A stretch of 64,000 nucleotides of DNA, from assembly GCA_029204225.1 (NCBI GenBank), contig CM055097.1, forward strand, positions 1,843,414-1,907,413. The letters run 5' to 3'. The first letter of the stretch is position 1, and each line of letters opens with the position of its first letter. Position numbers and translations under genes: made by a program. Below are positions 1 to 10,864 of the stretch, piece by piece. Origin of the DNA: Diphasiastrum complanatum. Taxonomy: Eukaryota; Streptophyta; Lycopodiopsida; Lycopodiales; Lycopodiaceae. Below the pieces are notes generated by a model, which was given only the letters and a program-made list of their open reading frames with translations, did not search any database and was not told the DNA's origin.

Positions 1-587
1 ATTGACATCGAGAGGTCGACATAATATTGATGGAGAGACAGCAATCAAGAAATACAATGCTGAATGCGTAAGTTTTGTATCTTATTTTGAACTATTAGAT
101 TCGTTATGTCAGATTATATGTTGGAGCTTACTTTGGATTTTTTCATTTCTGGAAAACAATTTTTCTTGATGATTTTGCAATTCGTCGAGGAGGACAAAGA
201 TCTTCTGCAGGAGAATTTTCAAGAGATCATGCACTGGGGCATTATCTGAAGTTTTTCAAAAATAATGAGATTAGTATTGCCCATTCAAAGTTTCATCAAC
301 ATGGTGAGACAATGATTATGGGAATCAAGGCTTTGTCTCATTTTTTTGGAGAACGTAATTTTAATAAGGTGCATAGAATAATTTTTGTAAAGAAAACTAT
401 TGCACTTAAAATTTTAGGATATGGACCAGTGAATTCCATGCTTAGATCATCTCATTTTGCAGTGTATGTTGCTTACGTTGATCTGAGTAAGCATGAAAAC
501 TATGAGCTGTTGGATCCATACGAAAGAAGAAAATTGTTGTATGATTCTAAGTTACAACTTTCATTAAAGAAAATATCGGAAGCATAG
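1..587 (+). CDS. Two-exon 3' part of an unrecognised gene
   Basis: The reading frame enters from the left edge (in frame from about position 9), ends exon 1 at 67 before GTAAGT, resumes at 113 after TTATGTCAG, and stops at 587. The split codon (GC|A) keeps the frame, and the second exon gives 157 codons without a stop. The product is rich in aromatic and basic residues; recognisable pieces are GAYFGFFHFWK, DDFAIRRGGQRSS and LDPYERRKLLYD. I do not recognise the family. It converges on the damaged minus-strand gene at 1.2-3.1 kb, so the two could be the two ORFs of one DNA transposon, which is inference. The 5' end lies outside the window. Confidence 0.5.
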
Positions 588-1158
588 TAGATACTGCTGA
601 ATTGTACTTTGTAGAAAATTTTATTTAATATAAATTTTATTGTGTGTTTATTGCCTATTGGCTTGTATAAATTTGCATGTTTTTTGAAATTTTTAATAAT
701 CTGTCGATTTTGTATTATGATGAATTTAGATTCTTCTGTAAAACCATTGAAAAAGTTGTAGTATATAGTTGTTCTTTGTGCTAGTCCCGCCATGTTGTGT
801 ACTTTTATGAAATGTCGCTCTTGCTTGCCAATGAGATTTTTTCATTCCTTGCGATGACCATATGCTAAGACTTCCACTATTTATTGCAAAGAATGTCGAA
901 TGATGTCGCAATATGTGTTGCATGTCATAAAAACATAATCTAAATCAATACCAAAAGTATCTAATTTAATTGCACATATTTGTCTATAGTAGTGTAACAA
1001 CGAAATCTTACCATATGATGTGTTATATGATCAACACCTCATGCACCGAACTGCATCCACAAATTCACTGGTTGTTTTCAGTATCATTTGTACATCAGTA
1101 TTTAAAAATTTATCTTTTCTCAAGTATTTCACCATGTTTTCTAATTTTTTTCAAACTT
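588..1158. other. Intergenic, no gene seen
   Basis: AT-rich sequence between the convergent units. No convincing coding frame, terminal inverted repeat or RNA gene was seen. Confidence 0.5.
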
Positions 1159-3106
1159 CTACCTTGTGTATACGAGTAGAACCTTCTTCTTCGAAATCTT
1201 GAGTTGCTGCAATAATCTCTTTCCAAACCGAGTATTGACTCTTGGATTGTTTGCCAAAATAATTTGATAAAAATCTTCGAGCTTTGGATTCTCCAATGCT
1301 CTCGGCTTGCATGGAATATTTTCTATTTTACCTGATAGTTTGTCATCTTTTCTTATTTTAACATGGCCTTTATATAAGCCTACTTTAGACAACACATCCT
1401 CTAATATGGAAATAGCTTCCTTCGCACCTGTCTCTGGCTCAAAATTTCATGCAAACAAGATGTGAAGATATATTATTTTTTCTATAATACGCACCTCCAC
1501 ATGCAATGTACAGATATGAACATTCTGAAAAGGAATCGGTAGTACAGGTTTCCAATCAAGATCTTGATATTCCTGTACTCCTTGTCATGTCTTTTGTTGT
1601 CTTCATGCAGTACAAACAAGGGTGTTTAGAGTTAGCGCCATGGGATACATTGAACATACATTTTAATGTCTTCAGATCTCTTGCTAAATGTCATTCAATG
1701 TTGAAAGTGCCAATTCTAGGAATATTGAGTAGAACTCCCTCCATGTAATTTTTTATAGTGGCAGGAAATGACGTTCTATTAAATATCCATGAGAGAATGT
1801 CATGGTCTTCTTTCATCACCTGTAAGAATATACAAAAACGTGATTAGCCTCATAATAATATTAACATAAAGAAGAATTCCCAAATGAAATCCATATTAAA
1901 ATGATTATCTCTATTTATTATGCAAAGAAACTGCTATACCTAAAATGCTGCCAACCAACAGATATCATTTTCTGATTGAACACTGCAATTGAGGCCTTTT
2001 GAATCTTCTAACTTTGAAAGTGCTCCATTCATGATCATGAGATTGACTCTTTCCATTTTTTGTTCTTTTATAATTTCAGACTCATCTAACATGAGAACAG
2101 CTCAAATCAACTTATTATTGACATTCTCATTTGTAATACCGTAAAAATTTATGATGAATGTTAGTAACTAATTAATGTCAATAAATAAATTGTTGGAATT
2201 GTTATATGCTAGACTTTCTCCTTTCCAGCAATACACTTCATTTATATGAGATGGATTACCAAGTATTGTTTGCATACCTTGGTTTAACATGTCTCTTTTT
2301 TTTTAAAGATGAAATGGTCGTGAGATTGAAAACTTTTTAATATTTACCTATGCAAATGCCTCATTTATCATCTTAAACATTGTTGCATATGTTTCTCTAC
2401 TGATGCTAGAAAAGTCACATGCCCCCTGAAGCAATGTAGTGTCTAATATTTTTCCAACTTCATTCATAATGCTATCAGTAACTGAAGCCTTAAGCTTTTT
2501 CATTTTATTATTGTTTAACATTGATTTCATAGATTTAGAAGTCAAAATAGAGCCTAGTGAGTTTCCAATCAAAATCTCATCGGCCAATGGTCTTCAACAA
2601 CCAATGTTAATCTGCATTGCAAACATAATGTTCATGAAAATGTCAGTAGAAATTAGGACACTCATAGTATTCACAGTAGTATAATAAACAAATTAACAGA
2701 AAGTTGAAATGAATAAATAACAAAACTAGCGATTATGAATGAATCAAAAAGTTCAAACAATATTCAATACCAAATAAGCTATAACTTACTTGAATGCACA
2801 AATTCGTCTTTTTATATGACCTCCTTTGGATGATAGATCACATATATCCTTGTTTACTAGTCTTTTCTTCTTGTTGCTTCGGACCTTTCTGTTGAGCACA
2901 TCCATATCTTTAACAAGAGACAAATATGAGCTACACATAGATTGAAATGCAATTTTTATCTCATCATTACTAGTTGTATAATGATGCAAAGAAGGTTTCA
3001 ACCTTTGGATCTCCTTCTTGGGCATCTCATTTTCATCCAAACAAGTTTTCAACTTTGTAGATTTTTCTTCGCACTCCTTTGATATTTTACTTGATTCCTC
3101 CTCCAA
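1159..3106 (-). pseudogene. Multi-exon coiled-coil/CxxC protein remnant, possibly transposon-derived
   Basis: Five minus-strand coding blocks are linked by plausible splice sites: about 3106-2790 (charged, coiled-coil-like, ending at GTAAGT), 2611-2348, about 2310-1940, 1819 to about 1500, and about 1440-1159. Blocks 2-3 and 3-4 are in phase. Block 4 carries HLARDLKTLKCMFNVSHG followed by HPCLYCMK, a Cys-x2-Cys motif in a setting that recalls uncharacterised transposase-like proteins. The frame is broken by TGA at 2594-2596, 1691-1693 and 1556-1558, and by TAG codons directly before GT donors at 2348-2350 and 1940-1942, where CAG|GT is the usual context. Block 3 carries at least two more stops. 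The junction of blocks 1 and 2 is out of phase, so an indel is likely there. Family unknown; a decayed transposon or host gene is inferred. Confidence 0.5.
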
Positions 3107-3806
3107 ATAATGTATTTTTTACATTGAATGTGCATTCCCATAGAGCATCAAATTCTCACAGTAACCCAAAAGGGCATTCTTACTATGACACATATAGATT
3201 GTTAACTGAATGAAAATCTGGATGTTACAATGAACATGGATCAATAGGATATAATGTTCTTGATGACCATAAATCTACATGCTTTAGTTTTTCCTCCATG
3301 TATCAGACCATATCAGAAGTTGACAATATGGGTTGCTTTGAATTTCTCGTCTTGAGTGGAGCATATTTTGGTGACAGATCCACATAAAGATGATAAAGCT
3401 TTGTCATCAGTACAGTAGTATAGTAACAAACAACAAAATGATAATAACAAAGCTGGAGATGGTGCTAACGACTCTACTGGAGATAGAGACTAAACACTTG
3501 TTTTTACCCTGGAGATAGAAATGGCATAGGCTTTGTTTCAAAAATGTCACTCCTAATTCAAATTTTTTAGTGTTCCCAACTATTTGGAGAGAATATTTCA
3601 GCATTTTGAAAATTATATTTTAACAATGGTTAAGCACTAGTGAAGTTTGATTTGACTAGACTAAGGTGCATTCATTTACATGGAAAGTCGTGTGGGTAGA
3701 TGCATAAAGAAGTTAGAAAATGATATTATAATCACTTTATAATTATTTTTCTCTCTCATACATAACATTTCTTATAGGACCCTCTTTGGGTCCATATTTT
3801 TTCTAA
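3107..3806. other. No gene seen
   Basis: AT-rich DNA with scattered short frames only; nothing recognisable. Confidence 0.4.
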
Positions 3807-4082
3807 TCATTGATCAGATTCGAATTTTATCTTATGACCTAAATCTGTAATTCTACTTACTAATAACAAATTTGTAGAGAGTTTAGGTACATATAAGACC
3901 TTTGATAGTAATTTGAATTGATCATGCTGGAATCGCAATCTTAAAGTACCTTCACCTTCAATAGTGTGAGAACTATTGTCACCAAGATGAACAAATTTTT
4001 TCGTGTTGTAAGACGTGTCGGAGTTGAAAATATCACATTGATTGGTCATGTATTGAATTGCTCCAGAATAAAAAAAAACCAT
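3807..4082 (-). pseudogene. Ty1/copia protease-region fragment
   Basis: About 90 codons match the copia retropepsin block: a SGAIQYMT motif, a GDNSSH turn, GEGTLRLRF, then VLYVPKLSTNLLLVS. In active copia proteases the first motif is D-(S/T)-G-A. Here the aspartate position reads Tyr (YSGA), so the catalytic residue is lost. Nothing of gag, integrase or RT is joined to it, so this is an isolated remnant. Confidence 0.75.
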
Positions 4083-4376
4083 GAATCATCCAAAAATGTG
4101 CTTTGGTCTTTGACCACGAATGCTCCCATGAAAAACACTTGGGTGAATCCCAATGTTGTAAACCAAAAAAAATTCAACTTGAAAGTGGCTAACATTAAAT
4201 GTTAAGCTACCTACCTTCCATCCTTATCAATATGTAACTTACCTACTTTTTCACATGGCTTGTAAGCCATAAGACACCTAAGAAAATGCACCCTCCTACT
4301 CCTCCCCTTTTGCTCTAACTAATTGATAAACACCCTATCATATCTCTACACCTCACCCTCTCACTTTACTTCTCCT

Positions 4377-4642
4377 AGAGTCTCCCTTACACCTCTCATA
4401 CTTATTTTGGACACCTCAGCCGCTCCCTCAAAGCTACACATTCCCTATAAAAGGACTAACTCGCCCCTCTCCCTCATTATTCATCTCCCATTCATTTTGG
4501 TTTTGCCTCTTGCTCTTGCTTCTATGTGTGTAGGTGCTTGGAAGAAAGCTTGGAGCTATGGCTTGAGGAGGATCTATCAAGCTTGGATTAAAACCATTTT
4601 TGGAACCACTTACACACACACTCACTTTCTCTTACATCTTTC

Positions 4643-4687
<45 letters not shown>

Positions 4688-4693
4688 TCTCTT
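4377..4693 (+). repeat. Dispersed repeat, copy 1, with TATA box and CT tail
   Basis: About 270 bp closely resembles 18690-18955, from the GTCTCCC start through CCCTATAAAAGG (a good TATA box) to the TTACACACACACTCAC stretch, then a (CT)n tract at 4647-4693. The second copy interrupts a gypsy integrase, so the unit behaves as an inserted element. It may be part of an LTR or a non-autonomous element; no protein is encoded convincingly. Confidence 0.65.
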
Positions 4694-4699
4694 CTCTAA

Positions 4700-5145
4700 A
4701 ACTTTCATATCCTCTATAAGACTGAAGGCCATGCATGTCACACCATCTATGACTTGATGGCCATGCATGTCACAACATCCATAACTTGATGGATTTGCAT
4801 GTCACACCATCCATGACTTGATGGCTTTGCATGTCACATCATCCATAGCTTAATGGTCATGCATGTTTAATTTGGGAGTTGCATGTCTGATTGGAACTTG
4901 CATGTCTGAATTGGGAGCTTGCATGTCTGATTTGAAAACTTGCATATATGATTTGAAGCTTGCATGTTGAAGCTAGAGCTTGCATGTCGAAACTAGAGCT
5001 TGCATGTCATACCATCCCTAGCCTAATGACTTTGCATGTTGGTATTGAAGTTTGCATGTCATATTTGATTCATGCATGTCATGTCATCTAATGTCGAACG
5101 CCTATGCATGCTCTTTTCTTGATCAGTAAGCTTTTGCATGTCATA
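4700..5145. repeat. Degenerate tandem GCATGT(C) repeats
   Basis: Roughly every 25-35 bp the sequence returns to (T)GCATGTC followed by ACACCATC.ATGACTTGATGG or TGATTTGAAGCTT variants, about 17 imperfect units. Several junctions create CATGCATG, identical to the plant RY element core. No coding potential. Confidence 0.6.
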
Positions 5146-5251
5146 AGAAACCACTTTTTTGGTATAGGATTCTTTAAGATCCAAATTTTGTTAACATATG
5201 GTTGATGTAAAGATTTAAGAATCCATCTTCCCAAAACCACTGTATCCTAAA

Positions 5252-5253
<2 letters not shown>

Positions 5254-5297
<44 letters not shown>
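5254..5297. repeat. (CT)n microsatellite
   Basis: Pure CT dinucleotide tract of about 44 bp. Confidence 0.95.
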
Positions 5298-5303
<6 letters not shown>

Positions 5304-7120
5304 TGCCAAAAAAAAAGCGATTCAAAACGTTTTTTCTTTTTACAAAATGTTGGGCTTTTCTTTTGTAATTGGATTGGTTCAAACCAAAAAAAATGGTTCG
5401 AATTGGACCGATTCAAACCAACAGTTCGACACAGCTATGTTGCTAAGCCTTTGCAACAAGACCTCTAGTAAGTTTAAATAAATAAAGTATTTATTATCAA
5501 TAAATACCAAACGTTTGATAAGGCTAGGTGAAAAAATATTATTATTATTAGTAGTAACCTTGCTACGAATGTAGATTGTTGAAATTTCCAATGGAAGAGC
5601 TTGATTGGAAACATTTATAAGAGCCCATTGACTATGTCCAAAGACAACATTTGTCACTCATGTTTAATATAGCCATTTTAGATTTTTCTAAGATGAGTAT
5701 TAATCTAGATACTTTATAGTATTGCCTTATTATTTTCAAAATGTTGTCATATGAGCGTTGTTGCATTCAAATAAGAGTTCCTACATTATCTACAACATAA
5801 ATCTGAGAATACTCCATAAAGCCCATTTTCTAGAAAAAAGTTGCTCCAATTTATGATTTCTTGATGACTGTGGTTCAAAAGTGCTAAAACAACAAAAAGG
5901 AGAAGACAAAAGACAACCTTACTTTGACTCCATTTTCCAACATAATAAGGGCTAATAAAAAGGGCATTTATTTTAATATAGGATAATTTGCCCATATAGA
6001 GGGCCCAAAATTTGAGCTTACTTAGCTCATTTGCATTCCTAGCTTTTGACAAATATACCAAAACAAACTCAATAAAATACTTAATTAAAATTTGATTATA
6101 TAGATATATAATCTTTCCCATGCTCCATTGATATATCATGGTAATTTTAATGCAAAGGACACCACTTGTGATGTATTGCCCTTTTGTGAAATTAAATCAT
6201 TTTACATCAATCCTTTACATTAAACTAGGCTCAATCCCCTCGAAATGACTTTCACCAAGATTTTGTAGCATACATCAAAATCCTATATCTTCAAGGCTTT
6301 TGTGCATGTCTTTTTTGAAGATCTTGATAACATCTATGATTTTGGCAAGATTTAAAGTCCCATATTATCGACTACAATTTTCAAATATATAAACTTTGTC
6401 TAGCTAGGGTCACATATGTCAAACTACTCTTCCATGAAATTCCAACTTGAAATTTTCAAATTACATTTTTTGATAAGAGCTTTATTGAAGTTCTTTTTGT
6501 GTGAAACATGTTCAACACCTTACCTTGTAGTTGGAAAATTTTGAAATATCTAACATTTGCTTTGTCATCTACCATACTACTAGCTTTTTCCAATAGTATA
6601 GGTGAAAAGCTTGTTCAATATATTTTGTCAATTGAAAGTTAACAAGATCAATCATCTCAAAACTTTTGCTTATACATCACTGATTCTAGCCATTCCCATT
6701 TGCATTCAAATACAAGATTCAAATACGTGTGTTTCATAGATACATTCAGATTCTCTAGATGTTCTTTGTAAGGCACACTTTACATAGATAAGCATCAAAA
6801 GCATACTTCAATATGTTTGCAATGGGATGATCTAGATAGAGTTATTTATAACCACCCAACCGTTGTCAAAACAATTGAAGCCGTAACATTTGTGAGCAGT
6901 GACATTGGACACATGGCATGATAAGATTCGACAAGAACAGGCAGATTCTGACTGATAGTATGGGCTTGCAACGAGATTTCATTTGGATCGTCCATCTCCA
7001 AATGTTACATCATGTATCGTTCATCCGACGGTGCGCCACAGCCATGTGCTAGATTCGCCACCCCACGGCTCATCTTGGTACAGGCTGTAGCGCACCTCCT
7101 CATGAAAGATACATAGTACA
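5298..7120. other. Long non-coding stretch
   Basis: AT-rich, with only short random frames. No element boundary, splice-linked exons or RNA gene recognised. Confidence 0.4.
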
Positions 7121-7315
7121 TATCTTATTCAGATAAAAATAAAGTAAATATGGTCCAACACACCAAAGCCTCAATCAAATAATAGTAGTTACTTTGTCTC
7201 TAATGGCAAGCGGTCATCTAATATCTTATTCAGATGAAAATAAAGTAAATATGGCCCAACACACAAGCCTCGATAAAACAATAGTAGTTACTTTGTCTAA
7301 TGGCATGTGGTCACC
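7121..7315. repeat. Tandem duplication, about 101-bp unit
   Basis: The block starting TATCTTATTCAGATAAAAAT at 7121 is repeated from 7222 with a few substitutions and small indels, including the ATAGTAGTTACTTTGTCT segment in both. Confidence 0.8.
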
Positions 7316-8938
7316 TTTGGGCCCTAGGGTGTCATGCCTTCCACCATGCTCAGGCAGGGCAAAATGTCCTCCCAACCACATGAAGATGGCAACCTTGAAG
7401 CCCAGTCGCTTTGATTCAAGTATATGTTGCTCTTATAATTTGCAACAAGAGGCACCCTGCGAATTTCCTAGCATAGGGCCTCCCAACTCGAGGTAATCTT
7501 CCACGTCTTTGCACTTTCTCTCCCTCACCCTCATTAAATAAGCCAGTTAGGAAAGATGGCTTTGAGATTCCTGATATTAAAAGAGTTCTCACGTCTTTGG
7601 AAAAAGGCTCGCGTGTTATCAGAATCTGCTTGAAATGTATGCATCATGTCAGTAGGCACTCGACCCTCGAAGCATGTTTGGTGTGTGCTTCGCTTTTTCG
7701 TTTCATGCAACACAATCAACGACCTAGTCAGTCAGCCTTACGGCTCTCTTTTCATGATTTTCAGATATTAGCTAGGCTGCTACTGACATGCAACAAATCT
7801 CTCTCAGCAATCCGTGAAACTACATGACTAGACTCCAGTATGTAACTTTTTCTCAAAGTGCTTCTACTCCGTGGAAGCCGTACCTTTCACTCTCGTGTGA
7901 TCCTTTCCCCCTTATAAATAATGAGCTCCAAAGGGTGTTGATTGGGAAACTTTCCAAAATCGATTACAGATTAATTTTTATATAGAATATAGTCCTGAGA
8001 GTATGAATTCCTGACAGTAGAAACTACTATGGATTTAGGATCATGCAAGTAGACTCCCGCAATTGCTTGTAGTAAACCATTCATCACTATACATCGCATA
8101 TTAGTAGGACCGTCTCACATGGCGTTTTCATAGTTTTTCTTGGAACGCCTTTTACAGTTATCATCCAGGCGAAAGTTTTTCCATAATCACATGAACTGCA
8201 GCGAATGACAATCTCCTATAGTATGCCAACTTTCAAGACGATCAATCAGTCTAATGAATGTCTAGAGGCAATGAAAACCTATATGCAAATATCTTCTCAA
8301 AAATCATCTTTCAGGAGATGTTTTACGCCTGCAAATATCGTTCCTAATGTCAACAATCTCCTCAAAGGAAAGACAGTTGCATCAAAAGACAGAATTCACA
8401 AACAAGTTAGTCACCTTCCACTAGTAGCAGAAATGGTGCCAGTAGAAACCACGGATCAACTACTAGTGAAGCGGATTCCACTGCACAGATAAGGTTATCG
8501 ATTTTGACTCTCTCCAAGCTTATGCATTAGGTTTGGATAGCAAGGCAGCCAGAACAAATATTGAAAGCCAGTGAAGTGTCTACCCTCTGGCTCGGATGAC
8601 ATAGCAAAGCAGAAACAGAAGTGTCTAATCCACAGCACAGCAAATTGCGATAGGGAGAAATCCATGGGCCACACAAGATCGGGCAACGAGTTATGCAGGA
8701 CTGACTCTAATTAAGCTTCTTTAGAGCGAGTACAGTTAATGAACCAAGGCAAATCAAACACTCAAAAGAGCTGAATGTTATTCGTTCTGTAAGCTGAAAG
8801 ACTATATGTCAAATGTGCTTGCAGAGCATATGCACAAGAAATTCAGATGCTGAATCTGGACTTGAGCTTCATGGGTGCGCAATCAAGATTGCTGGGATGA
8901 GCAAGTGACTACAAGAACACTTCATGCTGTAGCGCTAG
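7316..8938. other. Downstream flank of the GATA gene
   Basis: This contains the presumed 3' UTR and flank of the minus-strand GATA gene. Higher GC and less repetitive than the surroundings. Plus-strand frames here (for example 8205-8492) show no family resemblance and I do not call them. Confidence 0.4.
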
Positions 8939-10864
8939 CTAGGCTTTCACAACACCAGAAGATAAAGTCATCAATAAGAAAGCGCCCTCTTGCTCGTCTT
9001 CCTTTGGGATCGCTTGGGTTGACGTTGATTCTGCTTTTGCAACATCACTCTCAGAATTTTCAACCAGGTGATTGTTATTTTCATAGTGTACCGGATTTGT
9101 GTTTTCCGAATGAAAACTGCTTTCATCTGATACGCATGTCACTTTAGAGGGATTATTTATCCTAGACTTCAAAATGGAAGGGAAGTCATAACTTTCGAGG
9201 TTTACTCTACTTGTCGCTGGTACTTCTATCAAAGTGTATCCACTGCTATACATAGTCTGAAATACTTTTCTCCTCTTTTCAGCATGAAGGATCTGGTCGC
9301 ATTCCATCTTACTTGGTGCTTCCCTGCTGTAAAGCACATCTTGAGCAGAGCTGTCTGTACATCCAAAGGACTTAATATCTCTATCGTAGTCTTGATCATT
9401 AAAAGGAGGCAGCGTGCTCCCAATAGGGCTATACGACGCGGAGGTATGCATGTTCCAGCTCTGCATGCCCCTCGTAGAACTGGATACGCGCCTGCCAACT
9501 TTTTTGAGCCGAATGCCGCACGCATTGCATAACGACTACAGTGCACTCATATATCAAGAATGGAAGATGTCAGAATACATGACGAGCTTCAGCACTCATG
9601 ATTCCTGCAAGAAACTGAGGAACACATCTCTACGAAGATGTTACATTCAACGAAAGCAGAAAATAGAAGAATTTGGTCCTGAACATGAAGCAGATCAAGA
9701 TGGCTACAAACCTTAGGGCCAAGAGGGCCATTTCTCCAGAGAGGTGTCTTCGTAGTCCCACAATGGGCACATGTCCTTAATGCGCTGCAATGATCAGTAA
9801 AATCTCGGGTTGGCCCAGCGAAACCAGGATTCGTGTTCATTTTCATGAAAGTCTGCTGACACGAGGATAAAGACATACATGACAAATCCAGACTAGAATA
9901 AAATCTCTGACAAGAATCAGCAACAGGGATCCGCGGCTTGTAAGTAGAAATCCTGTCACCAGATTCCTGATAGGAACTGATATCAATCATTTCCGTCAAA
10001 CTGCTCGTAAACGAGGAACTAATTCTCGCAGAATGATCATGACAGTTAGCTTGTTTCAGTTTATCGTGATAGCATAGAGAAATATTTGTATTACTTTTAG
10101 CACCTCCAGAAACTGCTACGAAATTCGAGGATCTCGTTTCCAAAGGAACAGCCAAAGCACAGAAAGCACTGTTTGGTGCTGGAACTGTTTGCTGCCAGAA
10201 ACGTGTGGACACAGATAAGTTGAGTTACTGAAGAGACTAGCGTAAAAACATCGAAATTGCACTGACACATAACGATGGAACTGTAATGACGGATCCTCAG
10301 CGTAAAATCTTTCAAGAAATTAACCTAAACTTCACTACAGTAACGACGACTGATGAACTGTACTGTATGCAGCATTATTACGTTGCGAGCCACAGTACGC
10401 GTAGAAAGCGTTAAGCTTTCGAAAAACAACGTCAGTCGTATTCTTCTTCTGGGGAATTTTCAACTTCATCGTAATATGTTATCTGGAGCATGGTGAATAG
10501 TAACCACAAATATGCTAGGCATTCTTATTAATTAATACCTATTACCATATTTCAACACCGTCTATGTTCGTAGACAAAAGCTAACCTCTTGTTGTTTGCA
10601 GGAAGTGATTCGTTTCAAATCTTCCATAGTTGCAAAGTTGCTCTGATTGTTGACTTTAGTTCCCGAGTTAGTATAAGGCCACAGCGGCATGACCCCAGAT
10701 GAAACGCCGTCTCTGTCATGAACTGGCGATACTAATCTTGATAACTGTGTTGAGCTGGAGGAGATTTGTGTGCTTCTAGTTGCTGGCGTGCCTAATGAGA
10801 GCGTGCAGTCTACATCTGAGAACGCTTCCGATAAGTCATGGGAGGCCCGCTGAGAAGCATCCAT
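8939..10864 (-). CDS. B-class GATA transcription factor, HANABA TARANU-like
   Basis: Three phase-0 exons: 10864-10586, 10191-9712 and 9535-8939, giving about 451 residues. Intron 1 is GTTAGC...GGCAG; intron 2 is GTTTGT...TGTAG. Exon 1 holds VDCTLSLGTPATR (about residues 15-27), the HAN-type motif of HAN/GATA19/20 and grass NL1/TSH1 proteins. Intron 2 splits the single zinc finger: CAHCGTTKTPLWRNGPLGPK then SLCNACGIRLKKVGRR, a C-x2-C-x18-C-x2-C plant class B finger closest by eye to HAN. The C-terminus ends GAFLLMTLSSGVVKA, resembling the LLM motif. The start is the ATG at 10864; a TAA lies 11 codons upstream in frame, though an upstream exon ending at TTACAG is possible. Expected to be a nuclear DNA-binding regulator of WGATAR sites in meristem or organ-boundary programmes; that role is from the family. 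No lesion seen. Confidence 0.88.

Noticed and set aside
8205-8492. Plus-strand ORF of 95 codons near the GATA gene
   Set aside because: No motif or splice partner; it lies in the presumed 3' flank of the minus-strand GATA gene.
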